NCBI GenBank assembly: GCA_002483865.1
Contig: DLIT01000006.1
Coordinates: 3,332 to 34,168, forward strand
DNA: 30,837 nt
From: Brevundimonas sp. UBA7635
GTDB taxonomy: Bacteria; Pseudomonadota; Alphaproteobacteria; Caulobacterales; Caulobacteraceae
Direction of reading: 5' to 3'
Part shown: positions 20,804 to 27,737 of the stretch, one piece after another
Numbering within the stretch: the first letter of the stretch is position 1
Layout of the letters: the number at the start of each line of letters is the position of its first letter
Translations under genes and position numbers: made by a program
The notes under the pieces: model-generated
The model's input: only the letters and a program-made list of their open reading frames with translations
Databases searched by the model: none
Told to the model about the DNA's origin: nothing

Positions 20804-20846
20804 TTGCAATCCTGCCATAGCAGTAATGATATACAAATAGATCATT
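20804..20846 (+). promoter_or_regulatory. Promoter and putative GntR operator, copy 2, of the amidase gene
   Basis: A -35 box TTGCAA (20804-20809) is followed after 17 bases by TGATAT (20827-20832). The 22-bp palindrome 20825-20846 (AATGATATACA then AATAGATCATT) covers the -10 box and start region, so bound regulator would block transcription. It differs from the 16719-16740 element at one base only; two flanking bases also match. Confidence 0.7.
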
Positions 20847-20908
20847 TGGCATGGCCCGGGGGTTTTTACCGGGTTCGTCAGGCTTCGTTTTTCAAGGGGG
20901 ATGTTGGC

Positions 20909-21610
20909 ATGACGGCTGACTTGCATTTTGAATCAACCATGGTTCAGGAAAATCGGACGGCTCGAGATATCTTCGAATCCATCAGGGCTAACCCGACCCG
21001 GGCGCGCTTTGGTTTTGGCCAGAAACTGGCAGTGCTGAACATTGATTTCCAGCAGGCCTATACGCGGCCCGATCTCTTCCCGGTTTCGGCCTATGTGACG
21101 GACCCGGACCAGATCAAATGGGTAAACCGGATCTCGGAACTGGCACGTGGTGCCAACATGCCCGTCTCCTGGTCACACGTCGCCTATAAGGCCGATGGTG
21201 GTGACGCAGGCGTCTGGGGCACCCGGACCAATACGCCCGACAGCCTTCAGAACATCAAATATGGCTCTGAACGCCACGCTTTTGACCCGCGCTGCGACAT
21301 CAAGAAAGACGTAGATCAAGTCTTCACCAAACGTATGCCCAGCATGTTCTTTGAGACGCCCCTGCGTTCCTATCTGCAATGGCATGGAGTGGACACAGTC
21401 ATTGTGACCGGCGGTTCCACCTCGGGCTGTGTGCGGGCGACGGCTGTCGATGCCCTATCCTACGGCTTCCGCACGATTGTTCCGATCGAATGCGTGGCCG
21501 ACAAACATGAAAGCTACCACTTCGCGAACCTGACAGATCTGTTGCTGAAATATGCGGATGTGGTGGACGCGCAAGAGGTGGTGGACTGGCTGGGAGCCCG
21601 CCAGGCCTGA
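20909..21610 (+). CDS. Isochorismatase-fold cysteine amidohydrolase, N-carbamoylsarcosine/maleamate amidase-like
   Basis: 233-residue cysteine hydrolase that should release ammonia from a carbamoyl or half-amide substrate. The catalytic triad is readable: Asp46 (LNIDFQQAYTR), Lys141 (VFTKRMPSMFFET) and Cys174 (GGSTSGCVRATAVDA). The spacing is almost that of Arthrobacter N-carbamoylsarcosine amidase (Asp51/Lys144/Cys177). Maleamate amidase NicF belongs to the same group. ATG 20909 has AAGGGGG eight bases upstream; the reading frame extending further upstream overlaps the regulator gene. The operator over its promoter matches the one at the CoA-transferase/lyase genes, so all three are probably co-regulated. 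A maleamate or methylmaleamate substrate is inferred from context, not seen. Confidence 0.9.
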   Translation: MTADLHFESTMVQENRTARDIFESIRANPTRARFGFGQKLAVLNIDFQQAYTRPDLFPVSAYVTDPDQIKWVNRISELARGANMPVSWSHVAYKADGGDAGVWGTRTNTPDSLQNIKYGSERHAFDPRCDIKKDVDQVFTKRMPSMFFETPLRSYLQWHGVDTVIVTGGSTSGCVRATAVDALSYGFRTIVPIECVADKHESYHFANLTDLLLKYADVVDAQEVVDWLGARQA

Positions 21611-21632
21611 TCACGGCCCCCAGGCTGAAATA

Positions 21633-21666
21633 GAAACCCCGGCCGGATTGCTCTGGCCGGGGTTTC
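21633..21666. terminator. Bidirectional terminator between convergent genes
   Basis: GAAACCCCGGCC (21633-21644) and its perfect complement (21655-21666) enclose a 10-base loop, with short T-rich stretches on both sides. It lies between the 3' end of the amidase gene and that of the minus-strand operon. Confidence 0.8.
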
Positions 21667-21713
21667 GTTTGCGCCTGCGTCAAGGTTAACGCAGCGCTCC
21701 GGGGAGGAGCGTT

Positions 21714-22625
21714 TTAGCGGACAGCGTCCGCGATCTCCGAGGCCGTGGCGCTCCACACCCCGGCATCACCGCCGATGGCGTCAAGGATGCGGCGCACCGC
21801 ATGGGCGCGGAACGGCAGGCCCGAGACATAGGGCGTTAGGGTGAGGCCAATGGAGCGACCGCCGAAACGGTCTGCTTCCGACTTAAGGTAATCGACCGCT
21901 TCCAGAACCTGGGCGGCCCAGCTGTCTTCGGACTGGCGCTTTTCGATCAGCAGGTTGCGGTCGTCGATCTCGTTCGACAGCGGCACGGCCTGCACCACAC
22001 CCGCATCCGTGGCCATATCCACCGGCACATCGTCATGTTCCCAGTCGAGGCAGATATCGAAGCCGTTGGCGCGGATGATTTCCAGCGTGTTGAACGACTG
22101 CTGGCGGGCGGGGCTAAGCCATGCACGGGGTTTGAGGCCCGCAGCATCGAAGCGGGCGCAAACCTCGGCCACCCATGCCTCTTCGGTCCCGCGGTCCAGC
22201 GCGCCGAAGTGGATATGGTCAGTCGACAGGCCATAGGCGGCGATCTCGTGACCGTCGGCAATGATGGCGTCGATCAGCGGCTTCAAACGCTCCAACTGGT
22301 TGGCATTGATCGGGAAGGTCGCCTTGACGCCCGCCGCCTTCAGCGCCTTCAGGATACGGAACACACCTACGCGGTTACCATAGTCGCGCGTCGTATAGTG
22401 GCGCAGGTCCGGATAGGGTGTGACCATCGCGCCGGGATGTTTGAACGGCTTGCCCGACGGGGTCAGGGTGTGGTGCTCGATCGGCACCACGACCATGGCG
22501 GCCACGGCCTGACCGTTCGGCCAGTTGACCTTGGCGCGCTCGGCCTGTTGTCTCCATGCGTACAGCGACTGGTCCATGCCATAGGCGCGTTTCGGATAGG
22601 TCAGATAGGATTCAGGCAGGCTCAT
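21714..22625 (-). CDS. Polysaccharide-deacetylase-fold amidohydrolase, PuuE-like (member 1)
   Basis: 303-residue NodB/carbohydrate-esterase-4 fold protein with no signal peptide, so cytoplasmic and unlikely to act on cell-wall sugar. The classic TFDDG is replaced by VVVPIEHH, as in the PuuE allantoinase branch. The fold's middle part reads GHEIAAYGLSTDHIHF: the usual SH histidine is Tyr here. Later come LSPARQQSFNTLEIIRANGFD and WEHDDVPVDM, matching PuuE-type active-site regions. Members of this branch open cyclic amides or ureides, and bacterial cyclic-imide hydrolases are, as I recall, related. Its start is two bases after the stop of the second member, indicating coupled translation. Last gene of the monooxygenase-deacetylase operon. 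Substrate unknown. Confidence 0.85.
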   Translation of the reverse strand: MSLPESYLTYPKRAYGMDQSLYAWRQQAERAKVNWPNGQAVAAMVVVPIEHHTLTPSGKPFKHPGAMVTPYPDLRHYTTRDYGNRVGVFRILKALKAAGVKATFPINANQLERLKPLIDAIIADGHEIAAYGLSTDHIHFGALDRGTEEAWVAEVCARFDAAGLKPRAWLSPARQQSFNTLEIIRANGFDICLDWEHDDVPVDMATDAGVVQAVPLSNEIDDRNLLIEKRQSEDSWAAQVLEAVDYLKSEADRFGGRSIGLTLTPYVSGLPFRAHAVRRILDAIGGDAGVWSATASEIADAVR

Positions 22626-22627
22626 CG

Positions 22628-23596
22628 TTATGCACCCTCCCCGCTAAAGCCCGTGCCGCCGGTGGCCAGACCGCGCTTCTCGATATCGGCCTTGGTCTGG
22701 TCCCAGTGGGTTTCGCGGTAATACCCCGCGATCTCGGCGGCGGTGGTGATCCACACATCGTCTGAATGGCTGGTGATGTGTTTCAGCGCTTCCTCGAACG
22801 GACGCACGCGGTGGCTCTGACTGACCAGATAGGCATGCAGCGGGATACACATGACCGTGCCGCTTTCCTCGCCCTCTTCCAGCAACTGGTCGAAATGGCG
22901 CTTCAGGATGTCGGCATAGCGCCACGGGTCCATCGACTGCGCGCCATAGGTGATGACGTCGTTCACTTCCAGCGAATAGGGCATCGACATCAGCTTGCCG
23001 GTCCTGGTCTTCACCGGCTGGGGCTGGTCGTCCTGGAACAGGTCGCAGGTGTACCAGAAGTCCATGTCCGCGATCAGGTCCAGCGTGCGCTCGGTATGCG
23101 TCAGGGCCGGTGCCAGATAGCCGCGGATGCGCTGGCCCGTTGCCTTCTGGATGGTGTCGATCGAGTCCTGGATCATGGCACGCTCTTGCGCCTCGTCCAT
23201 GTCGTAGGAATAGCGGGTGTTATAGATGCCGTGCGAGAAGAACTCCCAGTTGCGCTCGACGCAGGCTTCGATGATCTCGGGGTGGTGGTCGATCAGAGCG
23301 GTCGACAGCGAGATGGAACCGCGCATGTTGTGGCGGTCCAGCATCTCCATCAGACGCCAGTGGCCAACGCGGTTGCCCCAATCACGCTGCGAATAGCCGA
23401 CCACGTCCGGTGACGGCTTGGGCCAGCCCGCGCGCTTTTCATTCTTCGGCGGGTCGAACTCGTAATACTCGATGTTCGGGGCGATCCAGAAAGCCAGCTT
23501 CTTGTCGCCGGGCCATACGACCTTGGGCCGGTCCTGATAAGGCCAGTAGTCATAAAGATTAGGATCTGCGTGCAAGATGCCCTCCGCAACTTCCAT
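22628..23596 (-). CDS. Polysaccharide-deacetylase-fold amidohydrolase, PuuE-like (member 2)
   Basis: 322-residue NodB-fold protein, again without signal peptide. WPGDKKLAFWIAPNIEYYEFDPP matches the start of the PuuE-like fold, and RDWGNRVGHWRLMEMLD is shared in form with RDYGNRVGVFRILKALK of its neighbour, so the two are homologous but strongly diverged. The middle segment FFSHGIYNTRY keeps the SH histidine but lacks the following one. GYLAPALTHTERTLDLIADMDFWYTCDLFQDDQP corresponds to the substrate-side motifs. It lies 33 bases downstream of the second flavin monooxygenase. It may be a cyclic amide or imide hydrolase, either acting on a different intermediate from member 1 or forming a hetero-oligomer with it (inference). 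Confidence 0.85.
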   Translation of the reverse strand: MEVAEGILHADPNLYDYWPYQDRPKVVWPGDKKLAFWIAPNIEYYEFDPPKNEKRAGWPKPSPDVVGYSQRDWGNRVGHWRLMEMLDRHNMRGSISLSTALIDHHPEIIEACVERNWEFFSHGIYNTRYSYDMDEAQERAMIQDSIDTIQKATGQRIRGYLAPALTHTERTLDLIADMDFWYTCDLFQDDQPQPVKTRTGKLMSMPYSLEVNDVITYGAQSMDPWRYADILKRHFDQLLEEGEESGTVMCIPLHAYLVSQSHRVRPFEEALKHITSHSDDVWITTAAEIAGYYRETHWDQTKADIEKRGLATGGTGFSGEGA

Positions 23597-23629
23597 CTGG
23601 ATTCAGGTCTGGATGATCGTTGAAGCCGC

Positions 23630-24637
23630 TCAGAAGGCGGCTTCGATCAAGCCCAGTTCATGCTTGCCGAAGACCGGCATCTGCTCGATCCAGTCGAGGC
23701 CGCGTACACAGGCCAAGGCCCGCAGATCACGGTAGCGACGCTGCACCGGATTGGTCTCCGACAGGCCCATAGCCCCCATCTGGGACAGCAGACGGTTGAC
23801 GGCCTCGACACCCTTACGAGCGATATAGACGCGGTCACGGACACATTCGGGATGTTCAGCTTCCTGCTGATCAACGCGGTCTAGAACAGTGTCGTAAAGG
23901 GCCTGCAACCCCTTCAGCTCGGCATGGCTTTCGGCCAGACGCGCCTGTACCTGAGTGAACTGGGCCACGGCCTGCCCGCCAATGCCGGTGATGCGTGCCC
24001 GCGTCGTCGCGACATAATCGTTATATCCGGCCTGGGCCGCCCCTATGACAGCGCCGAGCAGGACAACGGATTCGTCCCAATGGTAAGAAATGGCCTTATC
24101 GACAGGGATCAGGTCCACTGGCACCTGGGTGGCCTCGACAGCCTGCCAGTTCAACCCGCGCAGTCCCCCGCGATAGGGATAGCCGCTCAGCTTCAGCTCC
24201 GACTTGCGGATCAGGCCAAAAACCTTTTGCTCATCATGGTCAAGATCAGAGATCAGTAGCCAGTCGGCATGGTCCAGCCCCCCCGTCGCCGACAATGATC
24301 CGCTCAGAAAGACCTGCCCGTCGTTGAGCGTGAGGGTGGCAACATCCATGCGCCCGATGTGCAGAACCCCTGCCCCACCGATCTTCTGCTGAATGTCCGA
24401 AGGAGCCAGAGCCAGGATCGAGGCTGCCGTGGCGAACTGGGTCACCATCCACGACGAGGCCCCGCAGCCCAGGGCGATCTGACGGGCGCGTTCCATGACT
24501 TCGGTCGGCGTGGCCGCGCCCAGCAATCCGGCGGCGGATAACTGCTGGACGGCTTCGGCGCTCAGGCCGTGATCGTCTGTATTGCGCGCGTTTTGTTGGA
24601 GGGCTCCAGCGAGAGCCGTAATGTCTTGCGTCGTCAT
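23630..24637 (-). CDS. Acyl-CoA-dehydrogenase-fold protein, small paralogue of flavin monooxygenase
   Basis: 335-residue protein of the acyl-CoA dehydrogenase superfamily, about 55 residues shorter than its upstream neighbour. The shortening is chiefly in the N-terminal helical domain and middle beta domain. Similarities: CGASSWMVTQFATAASILA versus CGSTSWIGGVVGSHSLYIA; TGGLDHADWLLIS versus CSGVDHASWVLLR; and a matching C-terminal helical bundle (GAMGLSETNPVQRRYRDLRAL). It lacks a CoA-type active-site Glu that I can place. ATG 24637 is used rather than the GTG two codons upstream. It starts 11 bases past the stop of the larger paralogue. It could be a second oxygenase for another step or a non-catalytic partner subunit. 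Confidence 0.82.
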   Translation of the reverse strand: MTTQDITALAGALQQNARNTDDHGLSAEAVQQLSAAGLLGAATPTEVMERARQIALGCGASSWMVTQFATAASILALAPSDIQQKIGGAGVLHIGRMDVATLTLNDGQVFLSGSLSATGGLDHADWLLISDLDHDEQKVFGLIRKSELKLSGYPYRGGLRGLNWQAVEATQVPVDLIPVDKAISYHWDESVVLLGAVIGAAQAGYNDYVATTRARITGIGGQAVAQFTQVQARLAESHAELKGLQALYDTVLDRVDQQEAEHPECVRDRVYIARKGVEAVNRLLSQMGAMGLSETNPVQRRYRDLRALACVRGLDWIEQMPVFGKHELGLIEAAF

Positions 24638-24648
24638 TGGCACACCAC

Positions 24649-25824
24649 TCAGTCCGCGTTCAGCTCGGGCACTTCAGTCAGGAAATCGAGCGTGGCCTTG
24701 GCACAACTGATCATGTTCCGGTCCCAGTTGACCCCGATCTGCTGGAGCATGCCCGTCAGATCGCGATACATCCGCTGGATCGGAGCATCCGAACGGACAT
24801 TCGAAGCGTCCAGAGCCGCCATCAGACGGCTTGAGCCATTCAGGCACAGGCGCGCCGCAAAGGTCCGGTCACGAACCAGATTGATCCGCTCCAGCTTTGG
24901 CAGGGGCTGGCCTACAGAGCCGTAGCGAGTCTGGACCTCGATCATATTGTCTATCAGACGCTCGGCGGCCCCAATCTCGGCAGCCGCTTCGGCAAAGAGA
25001 AGCTGCCACTGCACTTCCTGCGGATTCATGCCGCTGGCCGAATCTTCGGCCAGCCTCTGAAACTCGTACAGGACCGATTCTGCCGCCCCGAGGATGGGGC
25101 CCATCAGGTTGCTGCCCGAGAATGGGCGGAAATTGCCTGCGTAAAGGTAGTGGCTGTGAATCTGCGCGCCCGGCGGATTGGCCGCCATCATGCCCGACAT
25201 GGACAGGATGCGGTAATCGGGGACGAAGGCATCCTTGAGAATGACGCTCTTGGAGCCGCTTCCGCTCATGGCGCTGACGAACCAGTCGTCATCAATGGTC
25301 AGGTCGGATTTCGGGATCAGGAAATAGGACTGTTCGTGCGCCCCTTCTGGCGAGGCACGAAGCAGGACCCAGCTGGCATGATCCACACCGCTGCAAAAGC
25401 TCCATCGGCCTGACAGAACATAACCACCATCCTTACGATCCACGGTGACATTACGCATCACCGAGCCGGTCGAGACGAGAACGTCGGGGCCATTACCCCA
25501 CACATCTTCCTGCGCCTGTGGCGACATGCGGGCGATATAGAGAGAGTGCGAGCCCACGACACCGCCGATCCATGAGGTCGAACCACAGGTATGGGCAAGA
25601 TACCGGCCCACGGTGATCTGAGCGCCCCAGTCCATCTCCAGACCGCCAAAACGAGCCGGCACATAATATTGCAACAGCCGACTGGCAAAAAGGTCAGTCA
25701 TAGTCTCCGACGACAGACGTCGATCGATCTCTGCAGTGCAGGCACGACGGGCGAGCACGGGTGCCAACGCGCGCGCGGCATCTGCAAGGCTCAGCGGCGA
25801 GGTGCGCAGAACAGCCTGTGTCAT
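24649..25824 (-). CDS. Group D flavin-dependent monooxygenase (HsaA/C2-hydroxylase-like, acyl-CoA dehydrogenase fold)
   Basis: 391-residue oxygenase component resembling HsaA, DszC and p-hydroxyphenylacetate hydroxylase C2, which use reduced flavin delivered by a separate reductase. YYVPARFGGLEMDWGAQITVGRYLAHTCGSTSWIGG, SGRWSFCSGVDHASWVLL and SKSVILKDAFVPDYRI follow the fold order: N-terminal helices, beta domain, C-terminal bundle ending in RMYRDLTGMLQQIGVNWDRN. This pattern belongs to hydroxylases rather than acyl-CoA dehydrogenases. ATG 25824 follows GGGGGA; an ATG at 25839 is the alternative. It is first in a four-gene minus-strand operon. No flavin reductase gene is in the window, so one must be supplied from elsewhere. 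The substrate is probably the ring-containing growth substrate (inference). Confidence 0.87.
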   Translation of the reverse strand: MTQAVLRTSPLSLADAARALAPVLARRACTAEIDRRLSSETMTDLFASRLLQYYVPARFGGLEMDWGAQITVGRYLAHTCGSTSWIGGVVGSHSLYIARMSPQAQEDVWGNGPDVLVSTGSVMRNVTVDRKDGGYVLSGRWSFCSGVDHASWVLLRASPEGAHEQSYFLIPKSDLTIDDDWFVSAMSGSGSKSVILKDAFVPDYRILSMSGMMAANPPGAQIHSHYLYAGNFRPFSGSNLMGPILGAAESVLYEFQRLAEDSASGMNPQEVQWQLLFAEAAAEIGAAERLIDNMIEVQTRYGSVGQPLPKLERINLVRDRTFAARLCLNGSSRLMAALDASNVRSDAPIQRMYRDLTGMLQQIGVNWDRNMISCAKATLDFLTEVPELNAD

Positions 25825-25867
25825 CCAATCCCCCAACATGGGCACAGCCTCAGTGCCCGAAAACTGA

Positions 25868-25889
25868 GTTGTCTCATTAACATGACAAC
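25868..25889. promoter_or_regulatory. Inverted repeat in the monooxygenase/binding-protein divergent region
   Basis: GTTGTC (25868-25873) and GACAAC (25884-25889) are perfect complements ten bases apart, between the divergent starts at 25824 and 25963. The spacing of about 1.5 turns between half-site centres suits a dimeric regulator. It does not match the AATGAT-type operators, so a second regulator may act here. Confidence 0.4.
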
Positions 25890-25962
25890 ATGATGATGGG
25901 AAGAGATATTGATGATGAAGATCTATTGGCCTAGCCTCGCACGATCGTTTGTGGAGGGCCCA

Positions 25963-27597
25963 ATGTCTGAGTTTGGTTTATCGATACCGCGCCGTAGCCT
26001 GTTGACCGGTGGTGCCCTGCTGGCAGGAGGAGTGGCCCTGGCCCCTCTGTTGGCCAGCTGCGGGGGCGGGACAGGGGCGGCTGGCGGTCCGGCCATTCTG
26101 CGTCGTGGCACATCAGACGAACCCCGCACCCTCGACCCGCATTTCGTGCCCGGCAATGCAGGGGCTGCCTTGGTCTATGACATGTTCGAAGGCCTGGTAT
26201 CGGTGGATGCAGAGGGCAAGGTCATTCCGGGCCTAGCCGAGTCCTGGACCGTTTCAGATGACCAGTTGACCTATCGCTTCACCTTGCGACCCGATCTGAA
26301 ATGGTCCGATGGCAGCCCTCTGACGGCCGAGGATTTTGTCTATTCCTTCCGTCGCTGTGTGGATCCTGCCGCCCCGACCCTGGGGGGGCGCAGTCTGTCT
26401 GCACTGAAGAATTATCGCGCCATAGCCCGTAAACAAAAGCCGGCCGATGCCCTGGGCGTCAGTGCCCTGGATGCCACCACCCTTGTCATTGAAGTCGAAA
26501 AACCAACCAGCTACCTGATCGACGCTCTTGCAGGCTACGCCAGCAGTGTCGTACCGCGTCACGCCATCGAGGCCCATTGCCAACGCTGGACTACGGCAGA
26601 GAATATTGTGGTCAGCGGAGCCTATAGCCTCGCCAGCTGGGTTCCCAATACCTCTATCCAGCTCAAGAAGAACCCCCACTACTACGATGCCGCCTCGACC
26701 AGGATTGAGGAGGTTGTCTTCTATCCTGTCGAAAAACCGGCCACGGCCGTCACCCGCTTCCGCGCCAATGAACTGGATGTGGTGTTTGGCGTGCCCGCCG
26801 ATCAGCTGGAAGTGCTGCGCAAGAGCGATTTTGCCAAGGCCATCCACACCTCTCCGGCCATAGGCGTCTTCTACATCCTGCTTAACAATGAGAAGGGCCC
26901 GACACAGGACAGGCGCGTCCGCGAAGCTCTGTCATTGGCTACGGACCGTGATCTGATCACTAACCAGCTACTGCGTGATGAGGGCATACCAGCCTACACC
27001 ATCGTGCCCTCTGCCATGCCTGGCTATGAGACGCCAACATTGCCGATCGTCAGTCAGTCGGCAGCGGCCAAGCTGGAACGGGCTCGCTCCCTGTTGGCCC
27101 AGGCAGGTTACTCTGAGGCCAGGCCTCTGCAGATCACCTATAAGTTTGGCGGGCAGGAATCGAACCGCCGCATCGCGGTTGCCCTGCAATCCATGTGGGA
27201 AGAGATCGGGGTCAAGGTCACTCTGGAGAACGTGGGCGCACCAGGCGTCATCAGCGACAGTCGCGCAGGCAACTACGAGGCTATCCGCTATCAATACTAT
27301 GCCCCGTTCCAGGATCCTCTCGGCTTCCTGATGTTGCTACAGAGCGGAACGATGGAGAATCTGTCTCGCTATTCGAATCCGGAGTTCGATGCGGCTCTGA
27401 CCGCCGCAGACCGGCTCGCCGATCCCCAGCAGCGTTTCGTAGCCCTCCAGGCACTTGAAGCCAAGGCAATGGAGGACCATCCAGTCATCCCCATCTATTT
27501 CAACGTCAGAAACTATCTGGTGAATCCACGTATCGAAGGCTGGGTGGACAATGTCCGTGGCCAATACCTGTCACGTCACCTATCCTTGAAGGCCTAG
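25963..27597 (+). CDS. ABC transporter solute-binding protein, family 5 (peptide/nickel/opine type), Tat-type lipoprotein
   Basis: 544-residue SBP_bac_5 protein. The leader has twin arginines at 10-11 (SIPRRSLLTGGALLAGG), a hydrophobic stretch and the lipobox LLASC with Cys33, so it is probably exported by Tat and lipid-anchored in the periplasm. The mature part opens with ILRRGTSDEPRTLDPHF and contains LTYRFTLRPDLKWSDGSPLTAEDFVYSFRRCVDP, the family signature. Then come VREALSLATDRDLITNQLL and a C-terminal VIPIYFNVRNYLVNPRIEGW. ATG 25963 has GGAGG five bases upstream. No permease or ATPase gene follows. It is divergent from the monooxygenase operon and ends at its own terminator. Family 5 proteins bind many ligands besides peptides, so the pathway substrate is possible. 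Confidence 0.92.
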   Translation: MSEFGLSIPRRSLLTGGALLAGGVALAPLLASCGGGTGAAGGPAILRRGTSDEPRTLDPHFVPGNAGAALVYDMFEGLVSVDAEGKVIPGLAESWTVSDDQLTYRFTLRPDLKWSDGSPLTAEDFVYSFRRCVDPAAPTLGGRSLSALKNYRAIARKQKPADALGVSALDATTLVIEVEKPTSYLIDALAGYASSVVPRHAIEAHCQRWTTAENIVVSGAYSLASWVPNTSIQLKKNPHYYDAASTRIEEVVFYPVEKPATAVTRFRANELDVVFGVPADQLEVLRKSDFAKAIHTSPAIGVFYILLNNEKGPTQDRRVREALSLATDRDLITNQLLRDEGIPAYTIVPSAMPGYETPTLPIVSQSAAAKLERARSLLAQAGYSEARPLQITYKFGGQESNRRIAVALQSMWEEIGVKVTLENVGAPGVISDSRAGNYEAIRYQYYAPFQDPLGFLMLLQSGTMENLSRYSNPEFDAALTAADRLADPQQRFVALQALEAKAMEDHPVIPIYFNVRNYLVNPRIEGWVDNVRGQYLSRHLSLKA

Positions 27598-27619
27598 CTT
27601 TCAAGCCTGGATAGCCACC

Positions 27620-27651
27620 AAGGCCTCGGTCGCAAGACTGGGGCCTTTTTT
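27620..27651 (+). terminator. Intrinsic terminator of the solute-binding-protein gene
   Basis: A 12-bp stem (two G-T wobbles) from AAGGCCTCGGTC with a GCAA loop is followed by six T (27646-27651), 22 bases after the stop codon. Confidence 0.88.
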
Positions 27652-27677
27652 CATGGCCGATGATCGCCCTGAGCCAT

Positions 27678-27710
27678 AAAAAAGCCCGGCCCTCACGAAG
27701 AGGACCGGGC
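27678..27710 (-). terminator. Intrinsic terminator of the second TonB receptor gene
   Basis: On the minus strand GCCCGGTCCTC and GAGGGCCGGGC form an 11-bp stem (one wobble) around a 5-base loop, followed by six T (27678-27683), 27 bases past the receptor stop codon. Confidence 0.9.
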
Positions 27711-27737
27711 CCAGTCTGGTCTGCGTTTAAACAGGCC

